Assembly (NCBI GenBank): GCA_045105475.1
Contig: JBGCDP010000059.1
Span: 1 to 64,000 of the forward strand
DNA: 64,000 nt
Reading direction: 5' to 3'
Source of the DNA: WTJY01 sp045105475
GTDB taxonomy: Bacteria; Chloroflexota; Anaerolineae; Promineifilales; Promineifilaceae
Below the pieces are notes generated by a model, which was not told the DNA's origin, did not search any database, and saw nothing but the letters and a program-made list of their open reading frames with translations. Made by a program: the position numbers and the translations under genes. Within the stretch, counting starts at the first letter, position 1. Each line of letters begins with the position of its first letter. Shown here one piece after another: positions 52,213-58,979 of this stretch.

Positions 52213-53286
52213 ATGGGTTTTTACCGATTAATGTTAGTGGTTAGCATATTCTCGTTGGGGCTTGTAGCGTGCAGTTCTGAGCCGTCAGCTAATCTACAAC
52301 CTTTGGAAGTTAGTTCTGTCACAGAAGAAGTTAAGGAACAATCTGTAACGTCTACACCACAACCCACAAAAACACTGCCCCCGGTTGTTGTTTTTGATAT
52401 ATCGACCGCAACTATCAGTACAACAGAGACTCTACCTGATCCGACTCAGTTACCCGCTACGATTGAAGTCGCTTTAACCGAAACAATAGAGCCTACAATC
52501 GAGTCAACGGCCGAGCCAACATTAATGCCTACGCTCGAGCCGACGATGGAAGCTACTGCAACTGTCGGTGCAGGGTGTCGGCCGCTTGACCAGACAATCA
52601 ACTATCGAAACAAATTTTTAGTTTCAGCTGAATTCCCACCGCATACACCGCAGCCGGCCGTAATATACAACGGATTTAGCAATGGGCTTAAAATCATCCA
52701 TCTAGGGTTTGATGTCGAACGATCACCCGATTCATTGGGTAAGTTGCTCAAAGTCTTAGACCGTCGAAATGTAAAAGCGACAATGTTTGTTCTAGGCTCT
52801 TGGGCTGAAATTTATCCAGAGTGGATACAAGCCTTTGCTACAGGTGGCCATGAATTGGCCAATCATGCTTGGTCTCATGAAGATGTTGCCTTTATGGATA
52901 TCGAGGAATTTGGAGAAGAAGTTGATTTAACTGAAGCGTTTGTGCAGCAGTTAACAGGAAAAACGACAAAGCCTTTCTTTCGGCCACCATTTGGGTCATG
53001 GTCAGATGAGACAGTAAAATTGATGTACGAAAAGGGCTATAGCACTGTGTTGTGGACCGGGAGCGCAGAAGATTGGCGTGTTGGGACTAATGCTGAAACG
53101 ATGTGTAAAACGATGTTGGACAATTCATATGCTGGGGGGCTTATTTACTCACATACATGGCATCCAGGAACGCCTGAAGCGATCGATCGATACATTGGAG
53201 AAATGCAGGCGCGAGGGTACACTTTTGTTCCGATGTCAGTTATTTTATCTGATCGGCCGCAAGATTATTTGATTCCGAACAACTGA
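52213..53286 (+). CDS. Lipoprotein polysaccharide deacetylase (NodB family)
   Basis: A 357-residue exported enzyme with a lipoprotein signal ending in the lipobox LVAC (residues ~16-19), then a Thr/Pro/Glu-rich linker of about 90 residues and a NodB domain (about residues 160-350). NodB motifs are IHLGFDVERS (motif 1; the usual TFDD has Val in place of the second Asp), HELANHAWSHED (motif 2, metal His), RPPFGSW (motif 3) and VLWTGSAEDW (motif 4-like). It would remove acetyl groups from peptidoglycan or another envelope polysaccharide. The ATG at 52213, 7 bases after AGGA, is preferred over that at 52207. Confidence 0.85.
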   Translation: MGFYRLMLVVSIFSLGLVACSSEPSANLQPLEVSSVTEEVKEQSVTSTPQPTKTLPPVVVFDISTATISTTETLPDPTQLPATIEVALTETIEPTIESTAEPTLMPTLEPTMEATATVGAGCRPLDQTINYRNKFLVSAEFPPHTPQPAVIYNGFSNGLKIIHLGFDVERSPDSLGKLLKVLDRRNVKATMFVLGSWAEIYPEWIQAFATGGHELANHAWSHEDVAFMDIEEFGEEVDLTEAFVQQLTGKTTKPFFRPPFGSWSDETVKLMYEKGYSTVLWTGSAEDWRVGTNAETMCKTMLDNSYAGGLIYSHTWHPGTPEAIDRYIGEMQARGYTFVPMSVILSDRPQDYLIPNN

Positions 53287-53308
53287 TTAAAAAAAGAGAG
53301 AGTAAAAG

Positions 53309-54139
53309 ATGGCTGCTCCCAAGAAACTAGATTTTGATAAAGTTCCCAATTCAGATGGGGCGGTTTATAAAGAAATTATAGGGCATCAGGCATTTGTGGC
53401 CGGTATCCATCCAAATGACGTGGATCAAGGGTTATTGGGAGACTGTTATTTCTTATCGACGATTGCGTCTATTGCTCAATATCGGCCGTCATTTATCAAG
53501 AGCCTCATCACCCCGAAAGAAGACAAAAGCTACGATGTGAAATTGTTCAAGCGCGGCTGGTTTGGCCGATTAGATCCTGTAACGATTAATGTGCATGCTG
53601 TTGTTCCTCAAAGAGATGGTCAGATTGTTTTTACCAAAGTGGGTGACGTAATCAAGTCCCGTTTTGGCCGCCAGGTTGAAGTTTGGCCCATAATCCTTGA
53701 GCAGGCTTATGCCGATATGCTGGGTGGATATAACAAAATAATCGGAGGCTGGCCCCATCATGCGATGGAGTCATTAACAGGGCAAAAGAGTGAGGCATAC
53801 AAAGCCCGCGCGGCTGATCTTCCCAAACTGCACAAGATGGCGGCCGATGGGTATGCCATGTCTTGTTACACACGCAGTGATTTAAAAATAGCTTTAGGCC
53901 CTAAATTTGTAATTGACTTCCCTGATCGTACGCGCCACGCTCGGTTTGCAAAAAATAAGCAGGGTGGGGAGCTGGCGGCCGGACATGCATATTACATCTC
54001 TGGAGTTGATGCTGCGGCAGGGGTTGTGAAAATTCGTAACCCGTGGGGCTGGGAGCATGGAGAGAGCGTACTGACAGCTGCAGAGTTTGAGTCAACGATG
54101 CGGGGTGTTAGCGTTAATCCGATTGTGCCACGCAAGTAA
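53309..54139 (+). CDS. Calpain-like (C2 family) cysteine protease
   Basis: A 276-residue protein with a calpain-type protease core and no signal peptide. Catalytic residues are Cys46 in QGLLGDCYFLSTIASI, His226 in GHAYYISGVD and Asn244 in IRNPWGWEHGE, spaced as in the C2 family. Bacterial members are scattered and their roles are mostly unknown. No calcium-binding C2 domain or EF-hand is attached, so it is core-only. It lies 22 bases after the NodB gene and 20 before a small membrane protein, hence in the same operon. Confidence 0.85.
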   Translation: MAAPKKLDFDKVPNSDGAVYKEIIGHQAFVAGIHPNDVDQGLLGDCYFLSTIASIAQYRPSFIKSLITPKEDKSYDVKLFKRGWFGRLDPVTINVHAVVPQRDGQIVFTKVGDVIKSRFGRQVEVWPIILEQAYADMLGGYNKIIGGWPHHAMESLTGQKSEAYKARAADLPKLHKMAADGYAMSCYTRSDLKIALGPKFVIDFPDRTRHARFAKNKQGGELAAGHAYYISGVDAAAGVVKIRNPWGWEHGESVLTAAEFESTMRGVSVNPIVPRK

Positions 54140-54159
54140 ATGAGTAGGGAGATTTGATC

Positions 54160-54519
54160 ATGAGAAAAAGATGGCTTTGGTTTTTATTGGCTCTGGTCGT
54201 TTTAGGCGGCTTTTTTCTGTTTTTACGCGTAGATAATTTAAGCAACCCTTCTGTTGATTACGACCTGAATGATCCAACGGTTGTGTCTATTTCTCAAGGG
54301 ACAGTCGGTTCCGTGGGTAATACTCGCATCGGCTTAAAATTTGTAGATGGGGTATCGGCTGGGGTGTCTGTTATTTATTCTGAATCTGATCAAGAGGGAA
54401 CTGATTTAATCCTTGTGCTGGGAGAAGCACGAGAAATCAATGGGGAATTGATTACGCTGGTTGATGCGCTGCCCGGCCGGGATACGGCAATTATCCAAGT
54501 GGTTTCAGCTTCAGAATAG
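54160..54519 (+). CDS. Small membrane-anchored protein of unknown function
   Basis: A 119-residue protein with a basic start (MRKRWLWF), one membrane helix (residues ~5-25) and a small strand-rich extracytoplasmic domain (about residues 35-119) rich in Val, Ile and Gly. No motif is recognised. AGGGAG (54146-54151) lies 8 bases before the ATG at 54160; the TTG at 54154 is rejected. It is last in the operon with the calpain-like protease, and could be its membrane partner, but this is speculation. Confidence 0.6.
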   Translation: MRKRWLWFLLALVVLGGFFLFLRVDNLSNPSVDYDLNDPTVVSISQGTVGSVGNTRIGLKFVDGVSAGVSVIYSESDQEGTDLILVLGEAREINGELITLVDALPGRDTAIIQVVSASE

Positions 54520-54542
54520 CTGTTGTCCTAAGCAAATAGGGC

Positions 54543-55349
54543 TTAGAGGTAACCTTGGCGCAACGAGCTGGGGTAAAAGCTCCAGTAAACTTCTCCATTC
54601 CCCCAGCCGCGCACAAATTCTCTGACTTCTTTGTCCAGCGCCTGCTTATTTTCCCAAAACGTTGAAATCTGTGATTCATAAGCTGTGATGGCAGCAACTT
54701 TGTTGTCAATTGCACTTTCATCAAGGTAGACGATATTAGATTGCCAATCGGCCGAATCTTCATAGGTGACAATTTGATCGCGATTTAGAATGTAGGGAAA
54801 GTCTTGGTAAAAGGTAAGTGTCTCAGCCCCGAATGCACGTTCGGCAGCATAGCGAACTAGCTGATGGTCAACATGATTACCAATGGCTAAAGGTGAAATG
54901 ACCCGCACTTCGTTGTCGGGATCATCTGAAATTTGATTTGTGAAGCTGATAAGGGAGCGGGCAATATCAGAAATAAGCCCATCTTCAAGACCATTGAGTT
55001 TGCCGAATAGTGTTTCTTCCCGAGCATAAAGCCAGCGGTTGCGTTCTCCGCCACGTCGGTAGATGCAATCGGGCACCTGCAAATAGTGGCTTTGAGCACC
55101 AACCAGTTGCAATGCATTTTGATCTTCTTGACGACGAATCTTGATCATCGTTTCAACCGCTTTTGGGTCAGATAAGCCCCATCTTTCGTGCAGTTGTTCC
55201 GCAAACCAAGATAGCTGATCAGTTGGTGGTGATCCTGCGCAAATGGTTAGAACCGTTACCGATTCACCGGCCGCGGTTAAGCTGGCAAGCGTACCACCAC
55301 AAGAATAAACAGCGTCGTCATAATGGGGAGAAAGGAAGATATGATGCAT
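54543..55349 (-). CDS. PIG-L/LmbE-family deacetylase
   Basis: A 268-residue zinc-dependent deacetylase. The N-terminal metal motif is LSPHYDDAVYSCGG (in place of the usual HPDD), the second metal His lies in GNHVDHQLVRYAAERAF, and DFPY follows. The family removes acetyl groups from GlcNAc-linked compounds such as mycothiol, bacillithiol or PI-glycan precursors. The substrate cannot be told here. If a low-molecular-weight thiol is made through this gene it could relate to the GST-like protein at 19.2 kb, but that is conjecture. The 3' ends of this gene and the small membrane gene converge. Confidence 0.85.
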   Translation of the reverse strand: MHHIFLSPHYDDAVYSCGGTLASLTAAGESVTVLTICAGSPPTDQLSWFAEQLHERWGLSDPKAVETMIKIRRQEDQNALQLVGAQSHYLQVPDCIYRRGGERNRWLYAREETLFGKLNGLEDGLISDIARSLISFTNQISDDPDNEVRVISPLAIGNHVDHQLVRYAAERAFGAETLTFYQDFPYILNRDQIVTYEDSADWQSNIVYLDESAIDNKVAAITAYESQISTFWENKQALDKEVREFVRGWGNGEVYWSFYPSSLRQGYL

Positions 55350-55400
55350 GGTGCGATGAGATATTTGAGAATGAGGCTGAGCGCCTAAAAGTTAACTAGA

Positions 55401-56015
55401 TTATAGTTTAACCCCAAACTCTTCCAGTTTTACTTTCAAATCTAAGTCAGGTTTGAAGTGGATACCGTGCATGCCGACCGCTTGGCAACCGTTGATATTA
55501 TGTTGAAAGTCGTCGATGAATACAGTCTCTTCCGGCCGTAGATTAAGCAACTTCAGTGTGTATTCAAAAATTCCGGGAGCTGGCTTCATGGTGCCAACAT
55601 GGGCTGACACAACAGTGAAGTGAAACGCGTCTGCGGCCGGGTAGTCAGTTTTTAGCATGTGGGGCAAGGCATCCATAAAGTTGCTGATGATGCAAACGGT
55701 GTATTTCTCTCTTAATTTTCGGATGAAATCAACCAACTCGACATCAAGATGATCTCCAGCCCAGAATTCATCTTTGAACTGCTTAATGCCTTCATCGTCG
55801 AGATTTAGATGAGATTGAATCCATGCATAAAGCTCGGCCGATGTGATTTGGCCCATTTGGGCCTTCTTACCCATCTCACCATTAAATACTAGGATTTCAG
55901 ATTCACCACGTTTGAGCCCTAAACGGTTTTCAAGGTTGTTGCGGTGGGTACGGTCGGCCGTGCGGATAAGGACACCGCCAATGTCGAAAATGATCGCTTT
56001 TATCTCTTTTTTCAT
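55401..56015 (-). CDS. HAD-family phosphatase-like hydrolase
   Basis: A 204-residue HAD hydrolase of subfamily IA. Motif I is IIFDIGGVLI, with Asp and a Gly in place of the second Asp, normal for the FDxGGV subgroup. Motif II is CIISNFMDA, motif III MKPAPGIFEYTL with the Lys, and motif IV VFIDDFQHNINGCQAVGM. The helical cap is short. Substrate is probably a small phosphate ester or a halogenated acid; nothing nearby indicates which. About 52 bases separate it from the PIG-L gene in the same direction, so they may be co-transcribed. Confidence 0.85.
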   Translation of the reverse strand: MKKEIKAIIFDIGGVLIRTADRTHRNNLENRLGLKRGESEILVFNGEMGKKAQMGQITSAELYAWIQSHLNLDDEGIKQFKDEFWAGDHLDVELVDFIRKLREKYTVCIISNFMDALPHMLKTDYPAADAFHFTVVSAHVGTMKPAPGIFEYTLKLLNLRPEETVFIDDFQHNINGCQAVGMHGIHFKPDLDLKVKLEEFGVKL

Positions 56016-56140
56016 AGTGGTGAAGTATGCAAGATGCCAACTGTAGGATGCAAACGACGCAAATTAAATGTTATTAATTTGCGCTTTGCGAAAGATTTTA
56101 ATGATCAGATTAAGAGGTAATTCGGCTAGATGGCACTCTG

Positions 56141-56701
56141 TTATGCGCTCACGTACTTTATCGGCCCAAAAAACTGGTTCCCAGGTGCCTTTTCATCTTG
56201 GCTTCTAAAAAATTGGTCGATGAGAATTTTCAGCGTTTTAATAGCGATTTTTCCATTTGAGTCTAAATCAAGCTGTCGGAAAATATCTCTCGCATAGCGT
56301 TCATCTAATCCCATCGCTTCATAGAAGTGCCGATATTCTATAAATGTGAGGGCGCCATCATTATCTTGATCGAATGTACAGAAAAACCCTTCGCTAATTC
56401 CGTTGACTAACCCTTTGTAGTTGTTCTGAGATTCGATTAAATAATCAAAAAACGCTAAGAACTCTTCAAGCGTCACTTTGTCATCTAAATCTTTATCCGC
56501 CAACGATGTCATGCCGACCCATAATCCTAAGAATGCCGATTCATGTTGATTATAAGCCTCGCTACTTTTGTCTAAATTTTTTTGAATCGCACATTTGTTG
56601 ATGATTCTAACAATGTCTTCTTTGTCTAAGACCCCATTTTGGTTTGCATCAAACATCTGAAAAAGGTTTGGAATTTTTGATTTTTGTAGTTCTGAAAGCA
56701 T
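56141..56701 (-). CDS. Four-EF-hand calcium-binding protein
   Basis: An acidic protein of about 186 residues with four EF-hand loops: DANQNGVLDKED, DKDLDDKVTLEE, DQDNDGALTFIE and DLDSNGKIAIKT. They are spaced as in sarcoplasmic calcium-binding proteins and bacterial calsymin-like proteins. Loops 1-3 keep good ligands at positions 1, 3, 5 and 12; the last loop ends in Thr and may bind weakly. It has no signal peptide, so it is a cytosolic Ca2+ buffer or sensor. I start at 56701 because GGAG lies 6 bases upstream; ATG codons at 56713 and 56725 are in frame. Confidence 0.85.
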   Translation of the reverse strand: MLSELQKSKIPNLFQMFDANQNGVLDKEDIVRIINKCAIQKNLDKSSEAYNQHESAFLGLWVGMTSLADKDLDDKVTLEEFLAFFDYLIESQNNYKGLVNGISEGFFCTFDQDNDGALTFIEYRHFYEAMGLDERYARDIFRQLDLDSNGKIAIKTLKILIDQFFRSQDEKAPGNQFFGPIKYVSA

Positions 56702-56848
56702 TATTTTCTCCATGAGGCTTCCCATGATTCCTCGTCACGATTTGAATATTAAGTATCTTCATTTTTGGAGAAGGTCGCCGTAACAACTCAGTTAATTTTG
56801 GATATGAAAGTTGACGACAGCAAAAGAGATTGTTAATATTTTCACAAT

Positions 56849-56881
56849 CGACTGACCAGTCGGTTTTCTTGCTAATATAAT
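56849..56881 (+). promoter_or_regulatory. Promoter and TetR-type operator of the tetR-menF-menD unit
   Basis: CGACTGACCAGTCG (56849-56862) is a palindrome with 6-bp arms around AC, of the GACTGNNCAGTC type bound by TetR regulators. It overlaps the likely -35 (CTGACC, 56852-56857). TATAAT (56876-56881) follows after 18 bases. The start of transcription would be near 56888. The overlap implies autorepression by the gene that follows. Confidence 0.7.
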
Positions 56882-56911
56882 ATCACTCAATTGATGAGTA
56901 CACTCAAAACT

Positions 56912-57517
56912 ATGTCACGAGATAAAGAAAATACACGCAAAAAGATCCTCGATGCAGCCCTTGATGTTTTTTCAGACAAGGGATACCACAACACCAAGTT
57001 AGACGAAATTGCTGACGAGTCGGCTACCTCAAAAGGGTCGATTTACTTTCACTTCCCGAATAAGGAAAGGCTGTTTTTATCCTTAGTTGATCAATTTTCT
57101 GATATGTTGGAAAAACAAACCCGAGAAGCGATTGAATCAGAACCTAAAGGGATTGTACGGGTCGAAGTTGCGCTTAAAACGGTGCTAGAGACGTTTGCTC
57201 GGTATCGCCGGCCGGCCAAAATTTTGCTTGTGCAGGCGATGGGGTTAGGCCAACCGTTTGAACAAAAGCGCATGGAAGTCAACGAGCGTTTTGCTCGCAT
57301 GATTGCTGAGTATTTGCAAGAAGCGATTGATGCAGGTGAACTTGCGCCCGATGAATTTGATGTTGAATTTGTGTCGCATGCTTGGATGGGTGCCATCTAT
57401 CATCTGGTGATTCGCTGGGTGTATACGGGTGAGCCGAAAAATCAGACAATCGTAACCGAGCTCGTCCCGATTTTATTGCGAAGCGTTGGGCATCAAGCTG
57501 AAAACCCTGAAGCATAG
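56912..57517 (+). CDS. TetR/AcrR-family transcriptional regulator
   Basis: A 201-residue dimeric regulator. The N-terminal helix-turn-helix (RKKILDAALDVFSDKGYHNTKLDEIADESATSKGSIYFHFPNKERLFLSLVDQF) is classical. The C-terminal ligand-binding domain is all-helical and resembles the fatty-acid/AcrR-like branch. The ligand is unknown. A TetR-type palindrome covers its promoter. menF starts 14 bases after its stop, so it probably controls menaquinone genes. Start codon: ATG at 56912 fits the family; ATG 56894 and TTG 56891 are in frame and closer to the predicted transcription start. Confidence 0.9.
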   Translation: MSRDKENTRKKILDAALDVFSDKGYHNTKLDEIADESATSKGSIYFHFPNKERLFLSLVDQFSDMLEKQTREAIESEPKGIVRVEVALKTVLETFARYRRPAKILLVQAMGLGQPFEQKRMEVNERFARMIAEYLQEAIDAGELAPDEFDVEFVSHAWMGAIYHLVIRWVYTGEPKNQTIVTELVPILLRSVGHQAENPEA

Positions 57518-57531
57518 GGAGGAATTCTATT

Positions 57532-58905
57532 ATGGATCCCGATATTGAGCTGCAATCTGAAACTGAATCTGCACAAGTTTTGCTGTCTGTCACAATCCCA
57601 GCCGATGGGCTAGACATCTACCGTTTTTTGCGTCATGGCAGGGGCGAATCACGCTTTTTATGGCGCGATCAGTCGTTGAGCTTGGCCGGAATTGGTAAAG
57701 CACGAGAGCTGTTTGGGTGGGGTAAACGGCGTTTTAGCGAGATTCAATCACAGTCTGAGGATTTGTTTGATACGGCCGTCATTCATCAGGCCGACGGCGG
57801 CTCACCCCTTGCCTCTCCCCATCTTTTTGGCGGATTTTCATTCACGGCCGATTTTATTCCTGACGTGGCGTGGTCCTCTTTTTATCCGGCTCACTTTATT
57901 TTGCCCCATTATCAATTTGCCTCAAGCGATGGAAAAACATGGCTGACCATCAATATTTTGACGGCCGACCAGGATGAAGCCAATGAGCTTGCGGCCGACA
58001 TGGTTGATGTGTTGCACAGCCGTCTCACAGAGCTGATGCAAGTAGATGACTCCGATGATATTGCACAGCCCGTGCCGCAAGAAAGCTCATATCCGATGTC
58101 GCAGACACAGTGGAAGACGATGCTTGACTTAGCGATCAAGAAAATGCGTGCCGGTGAGATGGATAAAGTGGTGCTGTCACGCGTGTGTGAGATCGGGCTG
58201 GATGGGCCGGTGAGCATGACCCATCTATTAAAATGGCTTGATGAACACTACGGTGAATGCAATCGCTTCTTGTTTGAACCGCAGCCATTTTATGCATTTT
58301 ACGGGGCAACTCCAGAGACGTTAATTGAGACGAACGGCCGGAAAATAGCAACCATGGGTCTGGCTGGTTCTGCCCCTCGGGGAGACACCCCTTCGACCGA
58401 TGATGCCTTTGGCGCTGGCTTACTTAACGATCCAAAAAATCAAATCGAACATAAGCTGGTCGTTGATTCAATTCGGCGCAGGCTTGAACCCCTGACAACC
58501 CAGTTAAATGTCTCTGATGAGCCCAAACTGATGAAGCTTGGCAATATTCAACATTTGTATACTCCGATGGCAGGTGAGACGGCCACGGCCGACGGGATCA
58601 TCTGTTTGATCGAACAGTTGCATCCAACCCCAGCTTTGGGTGGTGCTCCACGTGATAAAGCGATGTCATTTATCGCCAGTGATGAGCCGGTGACACGCGG
58701 CTGGTACGGTGCCCCTGTTGGCTATCTCAACCAAAACTTAGACGGAAAATTTGGGGTTGCGATCCGCTCGGCCGTGGCCCAGCGAGACCGTGTCTGGGCT
58801 TATGCTGGGGCGGGAATTGTGGCTGACTCTGACCCTGATAGCGAATGGGAAGAGACGGCGATTAAGTTTAAACCGATGCTGAATGCGCTGCGCGCAAGTA
58901 GTTAG
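57532..58905 (+). CDS. menF: Isochorismate synthase (MenF)
   Basis: Converts chorismate to isochorismate, the first committed step of menaquinone synthesis. The 457-residue length and the C-terminal chorismate-binding domain are normal: KMRAGEMDKVVLSRV with the general-base Lys, FYAFYGATPETLI, GLAGSAPRG, NEHKLV-like IEHKLVVDSIRRRLEP with the catalytic Glu, HLYTPMAGE, LHPTPALGGAP and GAGIVADSDPDSEWEET. AGGGAGG (57516-57522), 9 bases upstream of the ATG, is a strong ribosome-binding site. It is followed by menD. Confidence 0.93.
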   Translation: MDPDIELQSETESAQVLLSVTIPADGLDIYRFLRHGRGESRFLWRDQSLSLAGIGKARELFGWGKRRFSEIQSQSEDLFDTAVIHQADGGSPLASPHLFGGFSFTADFIPDVAWSSFYPAHFILPHYQFASSDGKTWLTINILTADQDEANELAADMVDVLHSRLTELMQVDDSDDIAQPVPQESSYPMSQTQWKTMLDLAIKKMRAGEMDKVVLSRVCEIGLDGPVSMTHLLKWLDEHYGECNRFLFEPQPFYAFYGATPETLIETNGRKIATMGLAGSAPRGDTPSTDDAFGAGLLNDPKNQIEHKLVVDSIRRRLEPLTTQLNVSDEPKLMKLGNIQHLYTPMAGETATADGIICLIEQLHPTPALGGAPRDKAMSFIASDEPVTRGWYGAPVGYLNQNLDGKFGVAIRSAVAQRDRVWAYAGAGIVADSDPDSEWEETAIKFKPMLNALRASS

Positions 58906-58963
58906 ATGTTAGATATGTGGTGTTCTTGATCTATGAGCATCTACTTTTCCATATCTAATATCT
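58901..58963. repeat. Heptad-dyad repeat between menF and menD
   Basis: Nine 7-mers in register: GTTAGAT (58901-58907) and GTTAGAT (58908-58914) at the left, CATATCT (58950-58956) and AATATCT (58957-58963) at the right, complementary to the left. The first unit supplies the last base of the final Ser codon and the TAG stop of menF. The unit sequence matches the element before murB, so the two are related copies 54 kb apart. Confidence 0.8.
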
Positions 58964-58979
58964 TGGCCAAAGACCACTG

